Shown here: piece after piece, positions 8,779 through 16,657 of the stretch | Layout: every line of letters begins with the position of its first letter | Numbering within the stretch: position 1 is the first letter of the stretch | NCBI GenBank assembly: GCA_903881475.1 | Contig: CAIRTK010000025.1 | Coordinates: 1 to 39,744 of the forward strand | DNA length: 39,744 nucleotides | Direction of reading: 5' to 3' | Source of the DNA: an uncultured Opitutia bacterium | GTDB taxonomy: Bacteria > Verrucomicrobiota > Verrucomicrobiia > Opitutales > Opitutaceae | Made by a program: the position numbers and the translations under genes | Notes under the pieces: generated by a model | Database searches by the model: none | What the model was told of the DNA's origin: nothing | The model's input: only the letters and a program-made list of their open reading frames with translations

Positions 8779-10251
8779 ATGCCAACTCCGGTCAACGGCC
8801 AGGCGCGCTTCATCCTGCAACGCATTGCCCAGCGCGTGATGCGCGAGAAGGGGTTGGAACCGCAATATTCCCCGGCCGCCCTGGCCGAACTCGCCGCGAT
8901 CCGGGCGGCCGCGGATAAGACCGCCGGGACGCGCGACCTGCGGCCACTGCTCTGGTGTTCGATTGACAACGACGATTCCCGTGACCTGGACCAGCTCTCG
9001 GTGGCCGAGGCCCTGCCGGATGGCAGCGTCAAGCTCCTCGTCGCAGTGGCCGATGTGGCCGCGTTGCTCGTGCAGGGCTCGGCCCTCGACGCCCATGCGC
9101 GCGAAAACACGACCTCCGTCTACACGGCGGCCCAGAATTTCCCGATGCTGCCGGAGAAGCTCTCGACGGACCTGACTTCGCTCAACTTCGGGGTCGACCG
9201 CCTGGCGGTCGTGGTGGAGATGGTTTTCTCGCCGGAGGCCGAACTGCGCCACTCCGATGTCTACGAAGCCCAGGTGCACAACCGGGCTAAGCTGGCCTAT
9301 AACAGCGTGGCTGCCTGGCTGGACGGCAAAGGCCCCATGCCCGCACCCCTCGGCGCGGTGCCGGGACTCGACGCCAATCTCCGGCTGCAGCACCGGATGG
9401 CCCAGCGGCTCCGCGCCCGCCGCCACATGCGCGGCGCCCTGTCCCTGCAGACGATCGAGGCCCGGCCGGTGTTTGTCGGGGACGTGTTGCATGACCTGCA
9501 GGCGGAGCAGAGTAACGTGGCCAAAAACCTCATCGAGGAACTGATGGTCGCCGCCAACGGGGTGACGGCGCTGTACCTGACCGCGCATAAATTCCCCTCG
9601 ATGCGCCGCGTGGTCCGAACGCCCGACCGCTGGGACCGCATCGTCGAGCTGGCCGCGGCCCGGCACACCGAGCTCCCGCCGGAGCCCGATGGGGTCGCGC
9701 TGGAGCAATTCCTCGTGGCGGCGCAGAAGGAGGATCCGGATTATTTCCCGGATCTGTCGCTCAGCGTCATCAAGCTGCTGGGTGCGGGCGAATATGTCGT
9801 GGAGTTCCCCGGCGGAAACGCGCCCGGGCACTTCGGCCTGGCGGTCAAGGATTACGCCCATTCGACCGCGCCGAACCGCCGGTTTCCCGACCTGATTACG
9901 CAGCGCCTGCTCAAGGCCGCGCTTGCCGGCAAGCCCGTGCCCTATGCGAACGACGAACTCACGGCGCTCGCCCGGCACTGCACCGAGCAGGAGGATGCCG
10001 CCAAGAAGGTGGAGCGCCAGGTCGTGAAATCCGCGGCGGCCCTGCTGCTGGGTTCCCGGATCGGGGAGAAATTCGCCGCCACCGTCACCGGGGTCTCGGA
10101 CAAGGGAGTTTATGTCCGCCTGACGCATCCCCCGGTCGAGGGGAAATTGATGGCCGGATTCGACGGCCTGCAGATCGGCGACCGTCTTCGGGTGCAGCTC
10201 GTCCACACCGACGTGGAGCGCGGCTACATTGACCTGAACCGCGTGGGCTGA
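8779..10251 (+). CDS. RNB-domain 3'-5' exoribonuclease with S1 domain
   Basis: 490 residues, an RNase II/R-family protein shorter than E. coli RNase R. The RNB catalytic loop is at about 62-72 (IDNDDSRDLDQ), giving D63, D69 and D71; the fourth acidic position of RNase II (D210) is Gln. YAHSTAPNRRFPDLITQRLL is the conserved RNA-binding and catalytic segment near the end of RNB. An S1-like domain occupies about 420-488 (KFAATVTGVSDKGVYVRL). No N-terminal cold-shock domains are evident. The ATG at 8779 begins the conserved part. The role is RNA turnover; a DLDQ motif also occurs in other bacterial RNB proteins (recalled), so activity is probably retained. Confidence 0.88.
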   Translation: MPTPVNGQARFILQRIAQRVMREKGLEPQYSPAALAELAAIRAAADKTAGTRDLRPLLWCSIDNDDSRDLDQLSVAEALPDGSVKLLVAVADVAALLVQGSALDAHARENTTSVYTAAQNFPMLPEKLSTDLTSLNFGVDRLAVVVEMVFSPEAELRHSDVYEAQVHNRAKLAYNSVAAWLDGKGPMPAPLGAVPGLDANLRLQHRMAQRLRARRHMRGALSLQTIEARPVFVGDVLHDLQAEQSNVAKNLIEELMVAANGVTALYLTAHKFPSMRRVVRTPDRWDRIVELAAARHTELPPEPDGVALEQFLVAAQKEDPDYFPDLSLSVIKLLGAGEYVVEFPGGNAPGHFGLAVKDYAHSTAPNRRFPDLITQRLLKAALAGKPVPYANDELTALARHCTEQEDAAKKVERQVVKSAAALLLGSRIGEKFAATVTGVSDKGVYVRLTHPPVEGKLMAGFDGLQIGDRLRVQLVHTDVERGYIDLNRVG

Positions 10252-10267
10252 ATGCCCCGCCCGCTCT

Positions 10268-10471
10268 ATGCCCACGCACCGCCAACCACCCTGGAAGAAA
10301 CCCAAGCCGAAGGGCGCGGCCAAGGTGAAGCTGACGCCGGCGAGCATCCTCTGGGCGAAAACCCGGGCGCAGGCGGCGGGCCGGCGCTATCCCAACCTCG
10401 TGGACAACATGGCGGCGCTGCGGCGGCAGGTCGAGGCGGAGCACCGCGGGACTTCACCGGATCATCCCTGA
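10268..10471 (+). CDS. Small basic protein, unknown function
   Basis: 67 residues, rich in Lys, Arg and Pro at the N-terminus (WKKPKPKGAAKVKLTPAS), followed by an amphipathic helical part (LWAKTRAQAAGRRYPNLVDNM). It starts 17 bases after the RNB ribonuclease stop, so the two probably share a transcript, and a nucleic-acid-binding role would fit. No family is recognised; the reading frame could still be chance, though its composition differs from shadow frames. Confidence 0.5.
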   Translation: MPTHRQPPWKKPKPKGAAKVKLTPASILWAKTRAQAAGRRYPNLVDNMAALRRQVEAEHRGTSPDHP

Positions 10472-10472
10472 A

Positions 10473-10509
10473 GCGGGGACCGGCCGTGACGGGCGGAGAC
10501 GGGTCCCGC
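10473..10509. terminator. Weak stem between convergent genes
   Basis: Arms gcggggacc (10473-10481) and ggtcccgc (10502-10509) can pair with one bulge, between the stops of the small basic protein and the SEC-C protein. There is no T run on either strand, so this is at best a weak bidirectional terminator. Confidence 0.25.
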
Positions 10510-10510
10510 C

Positions 10511-11032
10511 TCAGGCCTTCAGCAGGCAGCACTGCTTGTACTTCTTGCCGCTGCCACAGGGGCAGGGGTCGTTACGGCCGACTTTGGGCCCAGCGGACTT
10601 GTAAGGGGCGGGTCCAAGCCGGGCCTCGCGGGTGTAGAGCCAGGCTCCATTGATTCGAAGAAACTCGGCTTTTTCGTGCAGCACTTTTTCCACGCCGCCC
10701 TCGGTTCCATAGGCCGAGAAGTCGACGAATGCCTTGTTCGGATTGCCGGTGGTCTCGTGGTTATGGACGACCAGCCTGGTCCATTGCACGGAAGGTTCGC
10801 CTTCCTCCGCCACGTAAGGCGTGCCCGCGGTCGGTCGGTACGAGTGGTGCAGAAACTTGAAATCGTGCGCAACATGCGCCGTGAAGCGGGCGCGCATCAG
10901 CTGCTCCGCGGTCGCGGCCGGGCGCTGGCCGGTCAGGATTGGCTCGCAGCACTGTTCAAACAGCTGCCCGCTGCCGCAGGGGCAGGGCAGTCCGCGCTTC
11001 GGTGAAGGGTCCTTGGTCGGCTCGGATGACAT
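10511..11032 (-). CDS. YchJ-like protein with two SEC-C zinc motifs
   Basis: 173 residues. A SEC-C motif opens the protein ([13 protein letters not shown]) and another closes it ([16 protein letters not shown]). The middle matches the YchJ/UPF0225 domain ([25 protein letters not shown]). SEC-C motifs bind zinc and, in SecA, contact SecB and the ribosome; the function of YchJ-like proteins is not established. The length is close to the E. coli protein. The gene is convergent with the small basic protein to its left, and it may follow the downstream-facing tgt fusion gene on the same strand. Confidence 0.9.
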   Translation of the reverse strand: MSSEPTKDPSPKRGLPCPCGSGQLFEQCCEPILTGQRPAATAEQLMRARFTAHVAHDFKFLHHSYRPTAGTPYVAEEGEPSVQWTRLVVHNHETTGNPNKAFVDFSAYGTEGGVEKVLHEKAEFLRINGAWLYTREARLGPAPYKSAGPKVGRNDPCPCGSGKKYKQCCLLKA

Positions 11033-11079
11033 CAGCCAGATCTGGCGGGTTCGCCGTCCAGCGTCAATGGAGGGCGGGA

Positions 11080-13128
11080 TTAGCGACGCTTGCCCGGCCT
11101 TGCCGCGAACTGCGGATGTGCCTCAAAACGCTGTTCGAAAGCGGATCTTTCGTTCACGGCCAGCCCGGGGGGATACTTCGAGTCGCTGCGCCGCCAGCGG
11201 GCAAGCCACTCGTCGCCCAGCAGGCGGGCCGCCGCCGGGTGCCCGCTGGCGCCGGGTTCGTGGGTGAACGCGATGGTTGTCGTGGCCTTCGGGCCGGTGC
11301 CGACGCCCTCGGCCACATGGAAGCCCGACGACAGCAGGGCGACGCGGACCGCGGTCGCGGCGGAGTAGGTATAGAGCTCGGCGGGCTTCGGCCGGCAGTG
11401 GTGAAAGAGCCGCGTGAAAACCGCAAGTGTCCACAGCCCGGTGTCCGTCTTGGCCGAGAACGGATCGTAGAAAATCAGGTCGGGCGCGGGTGATGACTCC
11501 AGGAACCCGAGGAAATCGCCGTGGCGCAGCTCCCACTGGAACAGCTCCGACACATGGGCCCAGCGGCCGGATGCCAGCACGGCATGCGGTGCGCCGTGGC
11601 GGAGGTGCGGAAAGTGGCTGGCAAAGCGCAACGCGAGCTTCAGCGGATCGAGGTCGATCTCAAAGCTCACGAGCCGCAGCGGCCGCACCGCTTCCGGGCC
11701 GCGCGCAGCGAGGGTTTCCTCGAAGCACTGCAGCGCCGCCATGGCGTTCGACGCGGCCCCGAGGCCGACATCCCAGATCACCAGCTCGGCGACATCATCG
11801 GGACGTTTCACAAGCCGTTCCGCCAAGCGGGACTGGGCCACATAGAGGGCGTTGGCCTCCTCACTGGGCCGGTTCACCGAGTGCATCACCTCCCCGGAGC
11901 TGACTTGGCGGATGCTGGAGAAGCCCTGCGGCCCGGTGACGATATCGTAGTCGCCCAGGTGCCTGGGCCGGGCGGGCGCGCGCTTTTTGACCGGGTGGAC
12001 GACATTCTCCTCGTCGCTGCCGCCGAGGTCGTGGCGTTTTGCCTCGTAGTAGGCGGCGAATGTGTCCTGCAGGATGCTTTCCCTCATCTCCCGCATCAGC
12101 CGGTGGTAGAATGCGAAATTATGCACCCCGAGCAGGTGCCAGCCGAGGACCTCGTCGGCCTTCACGAGGTGATGCAGGTAGGCGCGGGTATAGGTCCGGC
12201 AGGTGGAGCAGGCGCAGCCGGCCTCCAGCGGGGCTTCGGACAGCTTGTGTGCCACCCGGCGCAGCTGGAGCTTCCCGGCGAAGGTGAAGGCGACGCCGCG
12301 CTGCGCGAGCTGCGAGGGGATGATGCAGTCGAACATGTCGACCCCGCGGTGAACGGCCTCGAGGATGTCAATCGGCGTGCCCACGCCCATCAGGTAGCGC
12401 GGGAGTTTCTCCGGGAGGTGATCCGTCACGAGCCCGGTGAACTCGTAGCGCTGGGCGTGGGTTTCGCCGACGGCGAGCCCGCCGATCGCGAGGCCGTCGA
12501 ACGGGAGCTGGCTCAGGAAGGCGGCGCTCTTTTTCCGGAGGTCATGGTGACAGGCGCCCTGCACGATGCCGAACAGCGCCTGGGGCGAGTCGCCGCGGGC
12601 GTCGAGCGAGCGGCGCGCCCACCGGTGCGTCAGTTCCATCGCGGCCCGGGCCTCGTCATGCGCGGCGGTGGAGGGAATGCACTGGTCGAGCGCCATCATG
12701 ATGTCGCTGCCGATCACCTTCTGCATCGCGATGCTGGACTCGGGGGAGAGCAGGTGGACGTCGCCGTCGACGTAGCTCCGGAACCGTGCGCCTTCCTCCT
12801 TCATCGCGCGCTCGCCCGGCAGGGAGAAAATCTGAAAGCCGCCGGAATCGGTCAGCACCGGGCGGTCCCAGTTCATGAAGCGGTGGATGCCGCCGAATTT
12901 CCCAAACACCGCGGGCCCGGGCCGGAGCAGCAGGTGGTAGGTGTTGGCCAACAGCACGCTCGCGCCGGTCTCCTTCAGGGTTTCCACCGTCTGGCTTTTC
13001 ACCGTGGCCTGCGTGCCCACCGGCATGAACACGGGGGTTTGCACCGGGCCGTGCAGCGTCTGGAAGGTCGCGGCCCGGGCCTTGGAGTGGCTGGCGGCGC
13101 GGTCGAGCTTGAAGTTGAGGCGTGACAT
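11080..13128 (-). CDS. tgt: tRNA-guanine transglycosylase fused to an MnmC-like methyltransferase
   Basis: 682 residues in one uninterrupted frame. Residues 1-370 are a bacterial Tgt, which exchanges G34 for preQ1 in GUN-anticodon tRNAs: base D94 (TDSGGFQ), nucleophile D267 (GVDMFDC), GGLAVGE at 216-222, and zinc ligands C305, C307, C310 and H336, each three residues after the E. coli positions. Residues about 390-655 resemble the MnmC1/DUF752 SAM-dependent methyltransferase: [12 protein letters not shown] (SAM loop), [26 protein letters not shown] and [10 protein letters not shown]. MnmC1 acts at U34. Both activities modify the wobble base. After D267 the usual PTRNARNG is PSQLAQRG. The ATG at 13128 is chosen because homology begins there; an upstream in-frame extension has no family resemblance. 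Confidence 0.88.
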   Translation of the reverse strand: MSRLNFKLDRAASHSKARAATFQTLHGPVQTPVFMPVGTQATVKSQTVETLKETGASVLLANTYHLLLRPGPAVFGKFGGIHRFMNWDRPVLTDSGGFQIFSLPGERAMKEEGARFRSYVDGDVHLLSPESSIAMQKVIGSDIMMALDQCIPSTAAHDEARAAMELTHRWARRSLDARGDSPQALFGIVQGACHHDLRKKSAAFLSQLPFDGLAIGGLAVGETHAQRYEFTGLVTDHLPEKLPRYLMGVGTPIDILEAVHRGVDMFDCIIPSQLAQRGVAFTFAGKLQLRRVAHKLSEAPLEAGCACSTCRTYTRAYLHHLVKADEVLGWHLLGVHNFAFYHRLMREMRESILQDTFAAYYEAKRHDLGGSDEENVVHPVKKRAPARPRHLGDYDIVTGPQGFSSIRQVSSGEVMHSVNRPSEEANALYVAQSRLAERLVKRPDDVAELVIWDVGLGAASNAMAALQCFEETLAARGPEAVRPLRLVSFEIDLDPLKLALRFASHFPHLRHGAPHAVLASGRWAHVSELFQWELRHGDFLGFLESSPAPDLIFYDPFSAKTDTGLWTLAVFTRLFHHCRPKPAELYTYSAATAVRVALLSSGFHVAEGVGTGPKATTTIAFTHEPGASGHPAAARLLGDEWLARWRRSDSKYPPGLAVNERSAFEQRFEAHPQFAARPGKRR

Positions 13129-13138
13129 CCGGGGAACA

Positions 13139-13168
13139 GTTGAAGGGTGAAAGTTGAAGGTTGAAAGC
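13139..13168. repeat. Purine-rich short tandem repeat between divergent genes
   Basis: Imperfect repeats of gttgaag/gtgaaa fill most of the 70 bp between the tgt fusion (minus) and the small RHH-like gene (plus). This is the only space available for both promoters. Confidence 0.4.
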
Positions 13169-13198
13169 GCAGATGACAGCCGCCAAGCCCGTGGATGC

Positions 13199-13441
13199 AT
13201 GGACCTCCCCGACGACGACCAAGGCTTCCTCCGCGACCTGGTCAAAACCTCCCGCCAGAAAACCCACCATGTGGCGTGGACCGATCGGGACGGCACCGTG
13301 CGCCAGACGGTGCTCAGCCAGGCCGAGGTGGTGCGGCTCAACATTCTCGCGCAGCGCCTGGGGATCTCCAAGGCCGAGCTGCTCCGCCAGGCGGCGCACA
13401 TCCCGGTGGCGAAGGCTGTGGCTAAACCGCCGCTGGCCTGA
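13199..13441 (+). CDS. Small ribbon-helix-helix-like protein
   Basis: 80 residues. After an acidic start (MDLPDDDQGFLRDLV) comes a possible strand (HHVAWTDRDGTVRQTVLS) and two helices (VVRLNILAQRLGISKAELLR), the arrangement of CopG-like DNA-binding proteins or of antitoxins. It is divergent from the tgt fusion, 70 bp away. The ATG at 13199 is preferred over an upstream start that lies in the purine repeat. No toxin partner is adjacent, so an antitoxin role is not supported. Confidence 0.55.
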   Translation: MDLPDDDQGFLRDLVKTSRQKTHHVAWTDRDGTVRQTVLSQAEVVRLNILAQRLGISKAELLRQAAHIPVAKAVAKPPLA

Positions 13442-13472
13442 AGCCGGCTGGTCATTTATTGCCCGGCCGACC

Positions 13473-13565
13473 TTGTCATTCTGAGCGCAGCGAAGAATCC
13501 AGAAAGATTCCGCTACGAGCTTCGATATCATCCAACTGGATTCTGGGCTGCGCTCAGAATGACAA
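13473..13565. repeat. REP-like long palindrome (tgtcattctgagcgcagc family)
   Basis: Left arm 13474-13502 and right arm 13536-13564 match at 27 of 29 positions when one is reverse-complemented, plus one further flanking pair. The core tgtcattctgagcgcagcga is of a kind I recall as widely dispersed in environmental bacterial genomes. Carries no gene; possibly a non-autonomous mobile repeat or a transcription-end structure. Confidence 0.8.
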
Positions 13566-13635
13566 TCATATCCCGCCATTGACCGAATCTCATTAGGCAG
13601 AGAGAGAAGGCCCGCTTTCACCCAACCCCATTCCC

Positions 13636-14475
13636 ATGTCCGACTTCAAACTGACCGACCAGCAGGTGACGTTCTTCAGGACCTTTGGCTTCATCGCGTT
13701 TCCCGGCCTGCTCAAGGACCGCATCGACGAGATCATCCGGGAGTTCGAGGCCATCTTCGCGAAGCGCGGTGGCGGCCACGCGGGCAAGCCGCACGAGGGC
13801 AAGCAGCGGTCCTGCATCGTACCGTTCCCCGACCAGAGCGCCGTGCTCTCCGGCCTGCTGGATGACCCGCGGATCCACGGCATCGCGGCCGGGCTGCTGG
13901 GTGACGATTTCAACTACATGCCCAGCGACGGGAATTATTATACCGGTGACACGGGCTGGCATTCCGACGGCTGGCACAAGGAGCATCTGCACATCAAGAT
14001 CGCCTTCTATCTCGATCCGCTGACGCGCAACACGGGCTGCCTCCGCGTCATTCCGGGCAGCCACAAGGTCGGCGATGGGTTCGCCGATTCGCTGCAGGAG
14101 CAGATTCAGAAGTCCCCCGAGACCTTGGGACTGCACGGGCGGGATGTTCCCAGCCTGGCGCTGGAGACCGTGCCGGGCGACCTCCTGGTCTTCAATCACA
14201 ACACGAAGCACGCGGCGTTCGGCGGGAACGGCTGGCGGCGGATGTTCACCATGAATCTGTGCCAGCGTTATCCCGAGGCGAGGCTGCAGGAATTGCGCGA
14301 CTACCTCAACGGCGTCTCCCGCTTCTGGGTCGAGCGCGCCTATGGCGAGATCATGATGAACACCGCCACTCCGGGGCGCCGGCGGCATCTCGAGCAGGTG
14401 ATGGCCAATGACGGCCACATCGCCGAGCTATCCCGCAAGGCCCGTGCGGCCATGCCGGAGCCTTCGCGCGGGTAG
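13636..14475 (+). CDS. Phytanoyl-CoA dioxygenase (PhyH) family oxygenase
   Basis: 279 residues. Fe(II)/2-oxoglutarate-dependent hydroxylase fold: iron ligands H109 and D111 (GWHSDGWH), distal H192 (TKHAAFGG) and a 2-oxoglutarate-binding Arg at 201 or 202 (WRRMFTM). CLRVIPGSHKVGD is the usual PhyH loop. The true substrate is unknown; bacterial members act on many small molecules. The start follows the C/T-rich leader ccattccc with no Shine-Dalgarno sequence. It ends 3 bp from the convergent epimerase gene, and sits in a group with a second PhyH gene and a glycosidase, suggesting sugar or aromatic-glycoside breakdown. Confidence 0.88.
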   Translation: MSDFKLTDQQVTFFRTFGFIAFPGLLKDRIDEIIREFEAIFAKRGGGHAGKPHEGKQRSCIVPFPDQSAVLSGLLDDPRIHGIAAGLLGDDFNYMPSDGNYYTGDTGWHSDGWHKEHLHIKIAFYLDPLTRNTGCLRVIPGSHKVGDGFADSLQEQIQKSPETLGLHGRDVPSLALETVPGDLLVFNHNTKHAAFGGNGWRRMFTMNLCQRYPEARLQELRDYLNGVSRFWVERAYGEIMMNTATPGRRRHLEQVMANDGHIAELSRKARAAMPEPSRG

Positions 14476-14478
14476 GAT

Positions 14479-15495
14479 TTATTTTGGCGCGAACGCCTTC
14501 ACCGTCTCGGCGGAGAATTGGTCCCACGCCGCGACCAGCCGGTCCTCCATCGGATCGGTGTCGGCGCTGACGATCTTCCCGTGCCGGTCCATCCAGGCCA
14601 CGGTGCGGCGCACGCCCTCCTCGTAGGGCATGGCGGGGCGGTATTCAGGCACGTCGCGTTTCAGCTTCGCGCTGGAATAGACGCCATGAAAGCGGAAAAT
14701 CTCCTCCAAGGCGGCATAGCGCGGCCGGTCGACGGCCAGCAGGAAATCGGTGGGCAAGTGCACCAGGCGGGGGACGGGCGCGCCGATGGCCGCGGCGGTG
14801 CGGCGCGTGTAGTCGTCCCAGGTGACGACCTCGTCGCCGACAATGTTGTACGCTTCGCCCAGGCAGTTTGAATTTCCTGCCGCGTAAGCAAACCCGACGC
14901 CGACATCCTCGGAATAGGTGCTCTGCCAGAGCCCGTGGCCGTCGCCGCTGACGATGATCGGCCGGCCCTGGCGCAGGCGGTCAACGAATGTCGGCTCCCA
15001 GCCGAGGTTGTTGATCACGTTGCCGCCGGGACCATAGGTGTGCGATGGCCGGAAGATCGTGACGGGCATTTTCCCCGCGGCATGGGCGCGGAGGAAAAGC
15101 TGTTCGCACGCCACCTTGTCGCGTCCGTAGGTCGAGAGCGGCGCCTGGGGCGTGGTCTCGAGCGTGGGCACGACCGTCTGGGTGTTGCCGTAGGTGCAGA
15201 CGGTGCTGCAGAAGATAAACTGCCCGCAGCGGCCGGCAAAGGCGCGGAGGTCGCTCTCGGCCTGATCGGGCCGGAAGCAGATCATGTCGATCACGACGTC
15301 CCACGGGCCGTTGGCGGCCATGGTGCGCTCGAAGGCCTTGAAGTCGTTTCGGTCGCCCGTCAGGTGCCGCACCGCGCCGAGCCGGTCATCGGTCTGGCCG
15401 CGGTTGAAGACGGTGATCGTGGCGCCGCGCGTATGGAGCGCTTTGACAATTCCCGTGGAAATCAGGCCGGTACCGCCGATGAGGAGCACGTTCAT
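14479..15495 (-). CDS. NAD(P)-dependent epimerase/dehydratase (SDR family)
   Basis: 338 residues. Rossmann start MNVLLIGGTGLISTG with the GxxGxxG loop, then FNRGQ and GDRND, typical of extended SDRs of the CSP41/isoflavone-reductase-like branch. The position of the catalytic Tyr-Lys pair is STYGRDKVACEQ. The family includes nucleotide-sugar epimerases and NADPH-dependent reductases; the substrate is not deducible. It is the last gene of a minus-strand group headed by a PhyH gene and a GH29-like gene, so a role in sugar conversion is inferred. The ATG at 15495 opens the Rossmann motif; an upstream in-frame ATG adds residues unlike the family. Confidence 0.85.
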   Translation of the reverse strand: MNVLLIGGTGLISTGIVKALHTRGATITVFNRGQTDDRLGAVRHLTGDRNDFKAFERTMAANGPWDVVIDMICFRPDQAESDLRAFAGRCGQFIFCSTVCTYGNTQTVVPTLETTPQAPLSTYGRDKVACEQLFLRAHAAGKMPVTIFRPSHTYGPGGNVINNLGWEPTFVDRLRQGRPIIVSGDGHGLWQSTYSEDVGVGFAYAAGNSNCLGEAYNIVGDEVVTWDDYTRRTAAAIGAPVPRLVHLPTDFLLAVDRPRYAALEEIFRFHGVYSSAKLKRDVPEYRPAMPYEEGVRRTVAWMDRHGKIVSADTDPMEDRLVAAWDQFSAETVKAFAPK

Positions 15496-15622
15496 GCGGG
15501 CATCGAAAGGCGCGGCCCGGCGGGTGTCCAACCAACAAGCGCGGCCGCCGGCAGGCTTCACGAAAAAGGGCGGGCCGGGACCCGCCCTGGCCTGGCGTGG
15601 GATTGCGCCCGGGAAATCCCGC

Positions 15623-16606
15623 TCAGCGCGTGGCGTGGATGGCGTGGCCGAGCGCGGTGATCTGGGGGTGGAACACGGGATCGATCAGGCCGCCGAGCGT
15701 CAGCGGGGCATCCCACGAGATGACACCGCCCTTGCCGTTGATGTACTTGGTGTAGGCGATGGTGAACTCGTCGTCGAAGCGCAGGGGATGTTTGCCCCAC
15801 CACTCGCCCATGATCGTAAGGAGGTGGAGCTGGGCGCCGTCGAGGAAGCGGTCGAAATTCCGGAGACGCGAGTAGTCGGGGAGGCAGCCGGGGGCGACGG
15901 GCAGGTCGCGCTCGATTTCGCCCGGCGTGTAGTCCTCGTACTCGGTGATCGAGTAGATCGGTGTGCGCAGGCCATTGTTGAAGGCGACGATCGAGTCCGG
16001 ATTCCCCGCCTTGAGGGCCTCGGCGAAGCTGCGGTAATTGGGCGCGTCCGGATGCTGGTATTTTTCCTTCTCGTAGGGGCCGTCGACCCACCAGCCGCTC
16101 AGGGCCCAGCCCCAGCGCAGCGACCATTCGCGAACGACGGCCTCCCAGTTGCGCTGGAGGACGGTCATGCGCTCGTCGGGCACGCCTTCGAGTCGAGCCT
16201 TGGCGACAGGATCGCTCGCGGGGGCCGCCCCCGGCACATAGGCCATCAGCCGGATGCCGCGGGCCGAGAGTGCCCGGGCCAGGTCGGCGATGAGGTCGCG
16301 CTGCGAGCACTTGCTGGGCGTGATGCCCACGATTTCATCGTAGGTCCGGTTCGGCGAAAGATAATATCCCGAGTTTTGCCCAAGGGTGATGACGAAGTAC
16401 GGCACATGCGCCGCGGCCAATTGGCGGGCGAGGCCTTCCACGTCGAAGGCGTCGATGCGCCGGTTCCAATCGCTGACCGGCAGCACGGTGGGCTTCAGGT
16501 TGCTGGCAGAATCCGCGAGGTAGTGCGTGAACAGGCCCCAGCGGCAGTCCCGGAACCAGTCGGTGTTGGCGCGTTTCCACGGGGTGGGGGTAGGAGGAGT
16601 AGGCAT
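15623..16606 (-). CDS. GH29-like glycoside hydrolase (alpha-L-fucosidase fold)
   Basis: 327 residues with no signal peptide, so probably cytoplasmic. It has the GH29-like beginning (WFRDCRWGLFTHYL), VPYFVITLGQNSGYYLS, and GWWVDGPYE with D175 in the nucleophile position. A separate acid/base residue cannot be assigned by eye. It is shorter than many alpha-L-fucosidases, which carry extra beta domains. It lies 51 bp after the second PhyH gene and 127 bp before the epimerase, and an AGGA-like ribosome-binding sequence precedes the start. The sugar released is not certain; fucose is only the family default. Confidence 0.75.
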   Translation of the reverse strand: MPTPPTPTPWKRANTDWFRDCRWGLFTHYLADSASNLKPTVLPVSDWNRRIDAFDVEGLARQLAAAHVPYFVITLGQNSGYYLSPNRTYDEIVGITPSKCSQRDLIADLARALSARGIRLMAYVPGAAPASDPVAKARLEGVPDERMTVLQRNWEAVVREWSLRWGWALSGWWVDGPYEKEKYQHPDAPNYRSFAEALKAGNPDSIVAFNNGLRTPIYSITEYEDYTPGEIERDLPVAPGCLPDYSRLRNFDRFLDGAQLHLLTIMGEWWGKHPLRFDDEFTIAYTKYINGKGGVISWDAPLTLGGLIDPVFHPQITALGHAIHATR

Positions 16607-16657
16607 GGCTTACGAGCGTTTCCTGGGCAGGGCGGGCCAGAGGCCCGCGCGGCAACC

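Noticed and set aside
13129-13455. N-terminal extension of the Tgt fusion by about 109 residues
   Set aside because: It lies in the antisense of the small RHH-like gene, is Ser/Arg/Trp-rich, and family homology starts exactly at the later ATG.
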